Part shown: in pieces, positions 8,158-16,329 of the stretch
Layout of the letters: each line of letters begins with the position of its first letter
How positions within the stretch are numbered: position 1 is the stretch's first letter
DNA from: Burkholderiales bacterium
GTDB lineage: Bacteria; Pseudomonadota; Gammaproteobacteria; Burkholderiales; SG8-39
Direction: 5' to 3'
Assembly (NCBI GenBank): GCA_014860395.1
Contig: JACZJU010000175.1
Span: 1-54,694 of the forward strand
Length of the DNA stretch: 54,694 bases
Program-made: the position numbers and the translations under genes
The notes under the pieces: model-generated
What the model was told of the DNA's origin: nothing
Seen by the model: the letters and a program-made list of their open reading frames with translations, nothing else
Databases searched by the model: none

Positions 8158-9851
8158 GCCCGCGGCCCTTCCGCTTCGAGCGTGAGCAGCGTGCCGCTCG
8201 ACTGGGAGTTCGCTCCCATCGCGCGCCGCGACACGCGATAGCGGGATCCCGCGATTTCCAGCGCCAGCACGTCGGCTCCTTCGCTCTCGATCCACGCCAT
8301 CAGCTCGTCGGGCAGGCATTCGGCCGCCATCGTTCCGAGCAGCGGCGCTTCGTTGGCGAACAAGGCTTCGGCATCGGCGCTCGCTACCGCGACCATGCCG
8401 TCGGAGTCGATGCCGACATACGGCCAAGGCAGCAACTGCAGCACTTCCTGTGCGGCGCAGAGCGCGGCCTCGTCGCGCATCACTTGCTGCGATTTTTCGT
8501 GCAAATGCCGGCGCAGCTCGTCGTTGACCCGCACCAGCTCGGTATTGGCCGCGTGCAACTCCTCGCTCAAGCGCCTGTTTTCGAAAGCCATTTCCTTGCG
8601 CCTGAAGGCCTCTTCAATGTTGGAGCAGAGCAATTCGTCCTTCCAGGGTTTGCTCAGAAACTTGTAGATCGCACCTTCGTTGATGGCGTCGGTAACCGCT
8701 TGCAGGTCGGTGAAACCGGAGAGCATCATGCGCACGCTGTCCGGATGTATCTCCTTGACGCGGCGCAGGAACTCCACGCCGCGCATGCCCGGCATATTCT
8801 GGTCGGAGATCACCACGTCGACGCGGTACTCTCCGAGCAGCGTCAGGCCCTGTTCGGCGCTGGTCGCGCTGAGAACGCGGTAGCCGTTGCCGCTTAGGAC
8901 CAGCTCCAATAATCGGATGATATCCTCCTCGTCGTCCACCAACAGCAGCGTGCGCATATTCGACCCGTCGTCGAGCAGCTTGCTCACCAGACGCCGGTCC
9001 TCGCGCAGCATCTGTGCGAGCGTGTCGGCGCCGACCGGCCGGCTGAAGTAATAGCCTTGTATGGCGTCGCAATTATTGGCGATCAGCAGACCGAGCTGCG
9101 CCTCGGTCTCCACACCTTCTGCGACTACGTCGAGCTTCAGGCTGTGCGCCATGGCGATTACCGCCCGGGTGATCGCCGCGTCGTTCGAGTCCGCCACGAT
9201 ATCCTGGATGAAGGATCGGTCCACTTTGAGAACATCAAGCGGGAAGCGCTTCAGATAGGCGAGGCTCGAATAGCCTGTGCCGAAGTCGTCCACGGACACG
9301 CTCACACCGATGGCCTTGAGCCGGGAAAGCGTTGCGATCGCCTTTTCCGGATTCTGCACCAGGTAGCTTTCGGTCAGTTCGAGCTCGAGATAGCCCGGCT
9401 CCAGGCCGCTGTCGTCCAGCGCCGCTTTCACGACCGTGAACAGGTTCTCCATTTCCAGCTGGCGGCCCGACAGATTCACCGCCACCCCGATTTGGCCCAG
9501 TCCCGCCTCGTGCCAGGCACGCGTTTGTTTGCAGGCGGTGCGCAGCACCCACTCGCCGACCGGGACGATCAGTTCGCTTTGTTCGAGCAGAGGAATGAAT
9601 TCGCCGGGCGCGACCAAGCCGCGGCCGGGATGCTGCCAGCGGATCAAGGCCTCGACCCCGATGATGCGTCCGCTCTTGCAACTCGCCTTCGGCTGATAAT
9701 GCAGCAGGAACTCGTCGCGCTGCAGCGCACCGTGCAGCTCAGTCTCGAACCGGTTCCGGGCGAAGGCAGGGTCGGAGTCGTAATCAATAGTCAAATCATC
9801 GACGAGGAGAATCTGATCGGCTTTCAAATTGACACCGTTACGCCCATTCAT
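8154..9851 (-). CDS. EAL-receiver c-di-GMP phosphodiesterase
   Basis: A 565-residue protein starting at the ATG at 9849-9851, preceded by a GGCGGGGGA ribosome binding site. The EAL domain (about 35-280) keeps the catalytic set: GVEALIRWQHP, AVNLSGRQ, ELTESY, VDDFGTGYSSLAYLK, VLKVDRSFI, AEGVET and QGYYFSRP, so it should hydrolyse c-di-GMP. A receiver follows (LLLVDDEEDII, VVISDQNMPGMRG, MLSGFTD, FLSKPWK), then a coiled coil and a C-terminal PAS-like region. The EAL-first, receiver-second order is less usual than the reverse. It heads an operon with the 54-residue and HDOD genes. Phosphorylation may set its activity. Confidence 0.9.
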   Translation of the reverse strand: MNGRNGVNLKADQILLVDDLTIDYDSDPAFARNRFETELHGALQRDEFLLHYQPKASCKSGRIIGVEALIRWQHPGRGLVAPGEFIPLLEQSELIVPVGEWVLRTACKQTRAWHEAGLGQIGVAVNLSGRQLEMENLFTVVKAALDDSGLEPGYLELELTESYLVQNPEKAIATLSRLKAIGVSVSVDDFGTGYSSLAYLKRFPLDVLKVDRSFIQDIVADSNDAAITRAVIAMAHSLKLDVVAEGVETEAQLGLLIANNCDAIQGYYFSRPVGADTLAQMLREDRRLVSKLLDDGSNMRTLLLVDDEEDIIRLLELVLSGNGYRVLSATSAEQGLTLLGEYRVDVVISDQNMPGMRGVEFLRRVKEIHPDSVRMMLSGFTDLQAVTDAINEGAIYKFLSKPWKDELLCSNIEEAFRRKEMAFENRRLSEELHAANTELVRVNDELRRHLHEKSQQVMRDEAALCAAQEVLQLLPWPYVGIDSDGMVAVASADAEALFANEAPLLGTMAAECLPDELMAWIESEGADVLALEIAGSRYRVSRRAMGANSQSSGTLLTLEAEGPRA

Positions 9852-10024
9852 GCAGTTTCCCCCGCCTTTACCTCGATCGCCGGAATCGTGCCGACCCACC
9901 GTCTCCCGGCAGTAGCGCGGCTGCGTTCGCCCGCGCGCCATGGCGCCACACCCCGCGGCTCCCAACCCGGGTCGATCGGCCGAATACGCGATGTCGCGCC
10001 GCCGCCGTCCAAGACCCAATGGGT

Positions 10025-10051
10025 TTATCGGCCGGATTCGGCCAAGCTTTA
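10025..10051 (-). promoter_or_regulatory. Sigma-28 (FliA) promoter for the EAL/HDOD operon
   Basis: On the minus strand: TAAAGCTT, 11 bases, GCCGATAA, against the consensus TAAAGTTT-N11-GCCGATAA. Only one base differs and the spacing is exact. Transcription would begin near 10018, giving a leader of about 165 bases before the ATG at 9851. Confidence 0.85.
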
Positions 10052-10120
10052 AGCCGTATACCTCGGACCGACCGCCCCTTGACCCGGCGATTTCGCCGGC
10101 TGACGCGACCGCGATTGGCC

Positions 10121-10147
10121 TCAAGTTTTCCCAGGCACTGCCGATAT
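10121..10147 (+). promoter_or_regulatory. Sigma-28 (FliA) promoter for the first GGDEF gene
   Basis: TCAAGTTT, 11 bases, GCCGATAT. Two bases differ from consensus and spacing is exact. It lies 45 bases before the ATG at 10193 and points away from the sigma-28 promoter at 10025-10051. Confidence 0.8.
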
Positions 10148-10192
10148 GCATGATCGAGCAGGCGCAACCCGCGCGTGCAATTGCACCAGAGC

Positions 10193-11989
10193 ATGAGCGA
10201 CCTTACCAATCCGTCGGATATCGCCAGGGAAACCCTGCGCCAGCTGGCCTCGCGCCGCATTGCCCCGAATCCGGACAACTATCGCCAGCACTATCAGGAG
10301 ATTGCCGGTCAGCCGGATGCGGCCGCCGACGCCGAGCGTATGCTGTCCCAGCTTGCCGCCGAGTTGCGCGCGCAGCCGAACACCGCTCGTGCCGCGGATG
10401 CGCTGGACAAGGCAGCCGGCGAAAAGAACTGGCCCCAATACCGGACCGCGCTGTTGCAGATGATCGATGCCAAAAGCGGCCAGGGCGCCGGTGCGCCGGT
10501 CTGGGCGAAACTGATCCTCGACCTGATCAGGCAATGGGAAAGCCGCCACAGCGGCCTCACCACCGCGAGAAAACGCGATAGCCTGGAAAGAGTCCTCCGC
10601 GTTCCCGGTACCGATGCCGCCGGCTTGGCGGCAAAGCTGCAAAAACTGGTGAAGTCCTGGTCGCAGACCGCGGCGGCGCCGGCTGAGCAAACGGAGCTCT
10701 CCCCGGGCGAGGCGGAGGCGGCAAGCGCAGGCGAGGCCGCGGCCACGCGCACGCACGCGCCATTGATCATGGCGCCGCGCGAAGGTGAAGACACGGCCGG
10801 CCAAATGCGCGATTTGCTCGCCCAAACCCTGGAATTCGCGGTCATCACGCAACTCGGACATGCACCCGACCTGGCCGAGGAAGCAGGCGGCCTGGCGCAT
10901 GCGGCGCGCGAGGCCGCCGGCAAAGATGCGATTGCGAAACTCACGAGTGCCCTGAGAAAGTTCTGGTTCAAGCTCGAGCTGCGTGGCGGCGAGAATGCCG
11001 AACTGCACCAGGGTTTGCTGCGCCTCTTGCGGCTTTTAATCGACAACACGCATGAGCTGCTGGGCGAAGACCAGTGGCTGCGCGGGCAGGTGGCGCTGCT
11101 GCAGGAGATCGTCAGCCGTCCGCTCGACCTTGGCGCCATCGCGGAGGCGGAGAGCCGGCTCAAGGAAGTGATCTTCAAGCAAGGTACGCTCAAGAACAGC
11201 CTGCAGGAAGCCAAAGCCGCGTTGAAGCGCCTGATCACCAGTTTCATCGACCGCCTCGGCGGCCTGTCCGAAAGCACCGACGGCTACCACACCCGCCTGG
11301 AAACCTATGCGCAGAAAATCCGCCAGGCCGACGACATCAAGCAGCTCAATGACGTGCTCGAGGATCTGCTCGAGGATACGCGCTCGGTACAGCTCGATGC
11401 GGTGCGCACGCGCGACGAGTTGCTGGCAGCACGCCGCCAGGTGGAAGCGGCGGAACTCAGGGTGCACGAACTGGAGAGCGAATTGGGCAAGGTCAGCGGC
11501 CTGGTGCAGGAGGACCAGCTCACCGGCGTGCTCAACCGGCGCGGCCTGGAGGATGCCTACGAGCGCGAGGTGTCGCGTGCCGAGCGCACCGGCACGCCCT
11601 TGTGCGTGGGCATGCTCGACATCGATAATTTCAAGTTGTTGAACGATACGCACGGCCACCAGGCCGGCGACGATGCCCTGCAGCACCTGGTGCGCGTGAT
11701 CAAGCGCACCATGCGCCCCTCCGACGTGCTCGCGCGCTACGGCGGGGAGGAGTTCATGCTGCTGCTGCCGGAGACGCAGCAGGACGAGGCGGTCGAAGTG
11801 ATGGTCAGGCTGCAGCGCAACCTGACCAAGGCATTCTTCCTGCACGACAACGAGCGCGTGCTCATCACCTTCAGCGCGGGCGTGGCGCTGCGCCAGGAAG
11901 GCGAGTCCCAGTCGTCCATTGTCGAGCGTGCCGACAAGGCCCTGTACCAGGCCAAACGCAGCGGCAAGAACCGCGTCTGCCCCGCCTGA
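10193..11989 (+). CDS. Diguanylate cyclase, GGDEF domain with long N-terminal region
   Basis: A 598-residue cytoplasmic protein from the ATG at 10193 (MSDLTNPSDIARETL). The N-terminal ~430 residues are mostly helical, without membrane segments or a known sensor domain. A coiled coil precedes the C-terminal GGDEF domain, which has DQLTGVLNRRGL, MLDIDNFKLLND and the active-site RYGGEEF near 515-521. RPSD lies five residues before GGEEF, matching the RxxD inhibitory site, so product feedback is expected. The role is c-di-GMP synthesis. A sigma-28 promoter sits just upstream. Its C-terminal third closely resembles the next gene. Confidence 0.9.
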   Translation: MSDLTNPSDIARETLRQLASRRIAPNPDNYRQHYQEIAGQPDAAADAERMLSQLAAELRAQPNTARAADALDKAAGEKNWPQYRTALLQMIDAKSGQGAGAPVWAKLILDLIRQWESRHSGLTTARKRDSLERVLRVPGTDAAGLAAKLQKLVKSWSQTAAAPAEQTELSPGEAEAASAGEAAATRTHAPLIMAPREGEDTAGQMRDLLAQTLEFAVITQLGHAPDLAEEAGGLAHAAREAAGKDAIAKLTSALRKFWFKLELRGGENAELHQGLLRLLRLLIDNTHELLGEDQWLRGQVALLQEIVSRPLDLGAIAEAESRLKEVIFKQGTLKNSLQEAKAALKRLITSFIDRLGGLSESTDGYHTRLETYAQKIRQADDIKQLNDVLEDLLEDTRSVQLDAVRTRDELLAARRQVEAAELRVHELESELGKVSGLVQEDQLTGVLNRRGLEDAYEREVSRAERTGTPLCVGMLDIDNFKLLNDTHGHQAGDDALQHLVRVIKRTMRPSDVLARYGGEEFMLLLPETQQDEAVEVMVRLQRNLTKAFFLHDNERVLITFSAGVALRQEGESQSSIVERADKALYQAKRSGKNRVCPA

Positions 11990-12033
11990 ACCCGATTTGT
12001 GGGGCGGCGGCGAGCCTGCGCGCCCGAATCGGC

Positions 12034-12100
12034 GAATTGCGCCCGATTTCCCCCTCTGTTTCCCGTCTCAGCCAGCCTTGAGCTGATGTTAGCCTAGCGC
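12034..12100 (+). promoter_or_regulatory. 67-bp block shared with the fliC upstream region (copy 1)
   Basis: Aligns without gaps to 13946-14012 at about 48 of 67 positions. The conserved blocks are GAATTGCGCC, GATTTCCC, CTGTTTC and CTGATGTTARCCTA. It lies 136 bases before the second GGDEF gene. It is likely a regulator or promoter site rather than coding. Confidence 0.5.
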
Positions 12101-12116
12101 TGTCTGCTAGGAGTCC

Positions 12117-12185
12117 GTTTCAGTACGCTATGAACGGCCCCTGGGTCAGGGCAGCACGAGGGGAGCCCCCCCACATGCTGCAGAA
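12117..12185 (+). repeat. R1 intergenic element, copy K
   Basis: Stem CCGTT/AACGG at 12117-12139, then the core GGCAGCACGAGGGGAGC, then a hairpin using GCAGCA and TGCTGC. It is in the sense orientation, ending about 50 bases before the ATG at 12236. Confidence 0.6.
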
Positions 12186-12235
12186 GGTTCTTGCAACCGG
12201 GAGCATCCCGGGCGGCATGCGAAGGAGAGCAAGAG

Positions 12236-13045
12236 ATGGCGGGCAACATGAACCAGGGCGCACTGCGCCTTGCGACCCCTCCCCGGACGGGAGCAACGAA
12301 GCGGGCGTCGCGCACAACCGGTGCGCGCGCGCTGGCAACGGCCCCTGCCGACTACTACAACCGCATAGAGAATTACGCGCAGAAAATCCGCGAAACCCAG
12401 GACGTGCGCGACATCATCGGCATCCTGGACGAGGCGCTCAACGAAACCCGCGCCCTGCACACCGCCAACGAAATGGCGATCGTGCGCCAGCAGGTGGTAC
12501 TCGCCGAGCAGCGCATCGAGCACTTGAAGAGCGAACTTGAGCTGGTCAACAAGCTGGTGCGCGAAGACCAGCTCACCGGCGCGCTCAACCGGCGCGGCCT
12601 GGACGACGCGCTGGAGCGCGAAGCGGCGCGCGCCGAGCGCAACGGCACGTTCCTGTGCATCGCCCTCCTGGACATCGACAATTTCAAGAAGATCAACGAC
12701 GCCTATGGCCATCAGGTGGGCGACATCGTGCTGGTGCACCTCGTGGCCATCATCAAGGAAACCATACGCAGCAACGACCTGATCGGGCGCTACGGCGGCG
12801 AGGAATTCATGGTGCTGCTGCCTGATTCGCGCCTGGACGAGGCCGTCGCCGTGATGGGCCGGCTGCAGCGCGAACTCGCCAGCAAGCAGATTTCCTGGGC
12901 CAAGCAGCAGCTGGTCGTCACCTTCAGCGCCGGCGTCGCCGCGCGCGGCAAAGGCGAAAACCTCGAAGCCTTCATCAACCGCGCCGACACGGCCTTGTAC
13001 GAAGCCAAGCGCGTGGGCAAGGACCGGATCATCGTTGCTTCCTGA
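12236..13045 (+). CDS. Diguanylate cyclase, short GGDEF protein
   Basis: A 269-residue protein from the ATG at 12236 with AAGGAGAG upstream. It is a shorter paralogue of the preceding cyclase, sharing YAQKIR, a coiled coil, EDQLTGALNRRGLDDALERE, LDIDNFKKINDAYGHQ and the active-site RYGGEEF near 185-191. RSND five residues before GGEEF is an intact inhibitory site. There are no membrane segments. It probably makes c-di-GMP. Unlike its neighbour it has no visible sigma-28 promoter; instead its upstream DNA carries the block shared with fliC and an R1 element. Confidence 0.9.
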   Translation: MAGNMNQGALRLATPPRTGATKRASRTTGARALATAPADYYNRIENYAQKIRETQDVRDIIGILDEALNETRALHTANEMAIVRQQVVLAEQRIEHLKSELELVNKLVREDQLTGALNRRGLDDALEREAARAERNGTFLCIALLDIDNFKKINDAYGHQVGDIVLVHLVAIIKETIRSNDLIGRYGGEEFMVLLPDSRLDEAVAVMGRLQRELASKQISWAKQQLVVTFSAGVAARGKGENLEAFINRADTALYEAKRVGKDRIIVAS

Positions 13046-13123
13046 GACGGCATCGGGATAGCGCGCGCGCTCGCGTGTGCTGAATCACTGATGCTGGAGG
13101 CGGTCCGATCTGCGTGTGAGCTT

Positions 13124-13192
13124 GTCATTCCGGGGGCGGCCCCCCAGAACCTTTCTTCTATTTGCGGCCTCTCTCGCTTTGCGAGGGACGAC
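13124..13192. repeat. Intergenic repeat-like sequence with two hairpins
   Basis: Begins GTCATTCC and ends GAGGGACGAC. It contains GGGGGC-G-GCCCCC and CTCGC-TTT-GCGAG stems. It lies between the convergent second GGDEF gene and the TPR gene and may serve as a two-way terminator. It looks like a degenerate dispersed intergenic repeat, but there is no second copy in this window to prove that. Confidence 0.35.
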
Positions 13193-13237
13193 AGCCGTGG
13201 ATTGCGTTGCGGGCGCGGCAATTTTCCGGATATCGGC

Positions 13238-13696
13238 CTAGCTGCTGAACTGACGCTCTGCTCCTGAGGGCGTCACCGCCGGCTGGCCGGCATCCAATAT
13301 AGCCGCCAGCGCTTCTACCGCGTCTCCCTCCAGGCCATGCTCGCGTGCGAATGCCAGCCTCTCGCGCGCAAGCGCGCGCTGGTCAGCTCGAATCAGCGCG
13401 TCGATATAGCTTAGCCAGTAGCGCTGCGACTCCGGTTTCGCCGCCAGGGCGGCTTCGAAATACGCCAGTCCCGCCGCAGGCTGATCTATCTCGAGCAGCA
13501 GTATCCCCAGATTGTGATTTGCTTCGGCATGTTCGGGCGCGCCCTGCAAAATATCGCGATAGAGCTGCTCGGCCTCCTGCAACCGGTCGGCACGGTGGTA
13601 GCCCACAGCCAGTTGCAGCGTCAGTTGCAGCGCCTGTTGATAGGCCTCATCCGGGTTCGGGGCGGGCGCGCATTGCGCAGCGGTCGTGGCAGTCAT
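13238..13696 (-). CDS. TPR-repeat protein next to fliC
   Basis: A 152-residue protein starting at the ATG at 13694-13696, with GGAGGA eight bases upstream. It contains about three tetratricopeptide units, for example ADRLQEAEQLYRDILQGAP, AEANHNLGILLLEIDQPAAG and LAYFEAALAAKPESQRYW, with a short N-terminal segment. There is no signal peptide. TPR proteins beside flagellin genes are often part of flagellin glycosylation loci, but no transferase domain is present here, so the role is open. It is divergent from fliC. Confidence 0.75.
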   Translation of the reverse strand: MTATTAAQCAPAPNPDEAYQQALQLTLQLAVGYHRADRLQEAEQLYRDILQGAPEHAEANHNLGILLLEIDQPAAGLAYFEAALAAKPESQRYWLSYIDALIRADQRALARERLAFAREHGLEGDAVEALAAILDAGQPAVTPSGAERQFSS

Positions 13697-13945
13697 GGCG
13701 GTTTCCTCCAATGTGATCGAGGAATCCTAACCCGATGCTGGCCGACCCTAAGGGTTCAGCATGAGGAGAATAGCGCGCCTATTCGCTGCGATCCACTTTT
13801 ACCCGCACTGGACAACCGGCACAGAACCGCGGTCTGACGCAGCACGCGACGACGGCCTGATTTCGCGTAGCGCACGCACTGAAGCCTGGCAGCCGCAAAG
13901 CCCGTTCATCGCGCCGGCGAACTCGCCAACGCCAAACCAAATGGG

Positions 13946-14012
13946 GAATTGCGCCAGATTTCCCGGCCTGTTTCGCACATCGCCCACCCGGGCCCTGATG
14001 TTAACCTACGCC
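13946..14012 (+). promoter_or_regulatory. 67-bp block shared with the second GGDEF gene upstream region (copy 2)
   Basis: Same conserved blocks and spacing as 12034-12100. It lies about 195 bases upstream of the fliC sigma-28 promoter, in the 636-base gap between the TPR gene and fliC. The rest of that gap shows the hairpin at 14010-14039 and the promoter at 14207-14234, and no gene. Confidence 0.5.
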
Positions 14013-14039
14013 CGTTGCAAAAAAAATCCTGCAACGGGC
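14010..14039. other. Hairpin upstream of fliC
   Basis: GCCCGTTGCA (14010-14019) and TGCAACGGGC (14030-14039) are exact complements around an A-rich 10-base loop. It may isolate the fliC promoter from upstream transcription. Confidence 0.5.
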
Positions 14040-14206
14040 CGATTCAGGAAAGTGCAAGGGTAGGCTGGGAGGTTTCCTGCCAGTTCGTCGTCAACTCTTG
14101 AAAATCTCTTTCCAATCAGCCCATAAGCCGAGCCCTCCGGCTTTAGCGACCGCCTTTCCACGAGGCGGGGCGCGGCTCTGCGCCGAACGCCAGAACGAGA
14201 AAATCC

Positions 14207-14234
14207 TAAACCTTTGGCCGCAAGCATCCGATAA
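14207..14234 (+). promoter_or_regulatory. Sigma-28 (FliA) promoter of fliC
   Basis: TAAA at 14207-14210, 16 bases, then TCCGATAA at 14227-14234 (consensus GCCGATAA). It lies about 100 bases before the fliC ATG, giving the long leader usual for flagellin genes. Confidence 0.8.
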
Positions 14235-14332
14235 GCCCTGTAACGACGGTTTTGATGCTTCGGCGACGAAGCCGACCAACGTGCCCGGCCGAACGCCGGA
14301 TTTTCTAGAAAACCAGGTAAAGGAGATACATC

Positions 14333-15796
14333 ATGGCACAAGTAATTAACACCAACATGGCGTCCTTGAACGCCCAACGCAACCTCAGCACTTCGCAATC
14401 GCAATTGCAGGTTTCCCTGCAGCGCCTGTCCTCGGGCCTGCGCATCAACAGCGCCAAGGACGATGCGGCCGGCATGGCGATTTCGAGCAGGATGACCTCG
14501 CAGATCAACGGCCTGAACCAGGCAGCGCGCAACGCCAACGACGGCATTTCGCTCGCGCAGACGGCTGAAGGTTCGCTCAACGCGATTTCTGACAACCTGC
14601 AGCGTATGCGTGAACTGTCGGTGCAGTCGGCCAACGCGACCAACAGCGCAAGCGATCGCGCCACTTTGCAGAACGAAGTTTCGCAGCTCGCGTCTGAAAT
14701 TCAGCGCGTCGCTTCCGGCGCGGAATTCAACGGCGTCAAACTGCTCGACGGCTCGTTCACCGCCCAGACCTTCCAGGTCGGCGCCAACGCGACCGCGAAC
14801 GACAGAATCACCGTAGATTCGATCAGCAGCGCACGCACCAGCGACCTCGGTCAAAGCTACGGTGCGACGGTCACCGGCGCCACCGTGGACGCCACGGGGA
14901 TCGTCGGCGCAGGCGCGTTCACCATCGCGGTGAATGGCGGAACCGCGGTCGACGTCTTTGTCGCATCGGGCGGCGCAGCCGTAACCGGCTCGGCAAAGGA
15001 CATCGCCACGGCGATCAACAAGTCCAATATCACCGGCGTCACCGCGACCGCCAATGAGACGACGAAAGCCGGCACTTATGGCGCCACCGGTGCTGTCGCC
15101 GATGGCAACATAACACTTACCATCAACGGCACAGCCATGGCTGTAGCCGTGACCAACGCCGGCATCGGCGCCAACAACGTTGCCGCCGCGTACGCCGCGA
15201 TCCAGGCGAACAGCGCCGCCACTGGCGTGACCGCCACCGTCGAGGCCGGCAACACGCTCAAGCTGCACGCCGCGGACGGCAGGAACATCGACTTTGCCTT
15301 CGCCGACACCGATACCACGAACATTGTGGCGCAGGACGTCGGCCTGGGTGGCGTCGCCGCCACGACCTTTGGTTCCTATAGCCTGGACTATGTCGGCAAG
15401 GGCGGCGTGATTGTTGCGGGTACAGCGACGGATGCCGCAAAAGGCGCCGTAGCCGGCTCGTACAGTTCCGCCGCAACCGGCGTCGCCGTCAGCGCGATCG
15501 ATATCGGCACAGTGGACGGTGCCAACAAAGCTCTGGCTTCGCTCGACAGCGCGCTGGCGACCATCAACACCTCCCGCGCGGCCCTGGGTGCCTTCCAGAA
15601 CCGCTTCATGTCGGCGGTGTCGAACCTGCAAACGACCGCAGAAAACCTGACTGCCTCGCGCAGCCGGATTCAGGACGCGGACTTCGCGGTGGAAACAGCC
15701 TCGATGACCCGCGGCCAGATCCTGCAGCAAGCAGGCACGGCGATCCTGGCGCAGGCCAACTCGCTGCCGAACAGCGTGTTGTCCCTGCTGAAGTAA
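14333..15796 (+). CDS. fliC: Flagellin
   Basis: A 487-residue filament subunit, exported unfolded and polymerised beyond the hook. The N-terminal D0/D1 region is classical (MAQVINTNMASLNAQRNL, LSSGLRINSAKDDAAG, NANDGISLAQTAEGSL), and so is the C-terminal D1/D0 region (ALGAFQNRFMSAVSNL, SRIQDADFAVETA, ILAQANSLPNSVLSLLK). The centre (about 170-390) is a variable Ala/Thr/Gly-rich surface domain. AAGGAG lies before the ATG. It is the only flagellin gene in the window, has its own sigma-28 promoter and is followed by a strong terminator. Confidence 0.98.
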   Translation: MAQVINTNMASLNAQRNLSTSQSQLQVSLQRLSSGLRINSAKDDAAGMAISSRMTSQINGLNQAARNANDGISLAQTAEGSLNAISDNLQRMRELSVQSANATNSASDRATLQNEVSQLASEIQRVASGAEFNGVKLLDGSFTAQTFQVGANATANDRITVDSISSARTSDLGQSYGATVTGATVDATGIVGAGAFTIAVNGGTAVDVFVASGGAAVTGSAKDIATAINKSNITGVTATANETTKAGTYGATGAVADGNITLTINGTAMAVAVTNAGIGANNVAAAYAAIQANSAATGVTATVEAGNTLKLHAADGRNIDFAFADTDTTNIVAQDVGLGGVAATTFGSYSLDYVGKGGVIVAGTATDAAKGAVAGSYSSAATGVAVSAIDIGTVDGANKALASLDSALATINTSRAALGAFQNRFMSAVSNLQTTAENLTASRSRIQDADFAVETASMTRGQILQQAGTAILAQANSLPNSVLSLLK

Positions 15797-15817
15797 GGGT
15801 AAGCAACAAGAAGTGAG

Positions 15818-15849
15818 CCCCGGCCGGGACACCCCCGGCCGGGGATTTT
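15818..15849 (+). terminator. Rho-independent terminator after fliC
   Basis: CCCCGGCCGGG and CCCGGCCGGGG form a perfect 11-bp stem with a 5-base loop, followed by ATTTTC. It lies 22 bases after the fliC stop. Confidence 0.85.
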
Positions 15850-15873
15850 CGCTCGATTGAAGGAGTACCGAAC

Positions 15874-16242
15874 ATGAAGCTCGATACGGTATCGCCGGCG
15901 GCGGCCGAATCGAAAGCGACGCCGGCCACACGCTTGCCCGGAACCTCCGGGGCAACTGCGGCGGGATCACCGCCCTCTGCACCCGTGCATCCCGTCGCGC
16001 AAGCGCAGCCACCCGCAAGCGCGGAGGCGGCGAAACAGGCGGCAGCCCGGATCAACGAATTTCTCAGGTCGAACGCGGCCAACGTCGAGTTTGCCGTCGA
16101 CGCCACATCGGACCATGTGATCGTGCGCGTGGTCGATTCCGAGACCCACCAGCTGATACGCCAGATGCCGACCGAAGAAACGCTCGCCATTTCGCGCGCG
16201 CTCGACCGCCTGACCGGCCTGCTGTTGGCGCAAAAAGCCTGA
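15874..16242 (+). CDS. flaG: FlaG family protein
   Basis: A 122-residue protein with a disordered Ala/Pro-rich N-terminus and a FlaG-like C-terminal domain (NVEFAVDATSDHVIVRVVD, IRQMPTEETLAI). FlaG proteins influence filament length in several bacteria and usually lie between fliC and fliD, as here. The start has AAGGAG upstream. The fliC terminator precedes it, so expression may come from read-through or an unseen promoter. Confidence 0.85.
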   Translation: MKLDTVSPAAAESKATPATRLPGTSGATAAGSPPSAPVHPVAQAQPPASAEAAKQAAARINEFLRSNAANVEFAVDATSDHVIVRVVDSETHQLIRQMPTEETLAISRALDRLTGLLLAQKA

Positions 16243-16266
16243 TAGCGGGCCTTTTGCCGCTGTGCT

Positions 16267-16294
16267 TAAAGGATTGCCGCTAGCCTGCCGATAT
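16267..16294 (+). promoter_or_regulatory. Sigma-28 (FliA) promoter of fliD
   Basis: TAAA at 16267-16270, 16 bases, GCCGATAT at 16287-16294. It lies 36 bases before the fliD ATG. It probably drives fliD-fliS-fliT and perhaps the genes after them. Confidence 0.75.
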
Positions 16295-16329
16295 TAGGAT
16301 ATCGCTGTACCAATAAAAGAGGCTTTTCA

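Noticed and set aside
14040..14332. c-di-GMP riboswitch in the fliC leader
   Set aside because: Only simple hairpins are seen; I could not find the conserved GEMM core, and most of the region lies upstream of the promoter.
14006..16018. 670-residue open frame antisense to fliC
   Set aside because: Mirror of the flagellin reading frame in GC-rich DNA; composition is Arg/Gly/His-rich and no family is visible.
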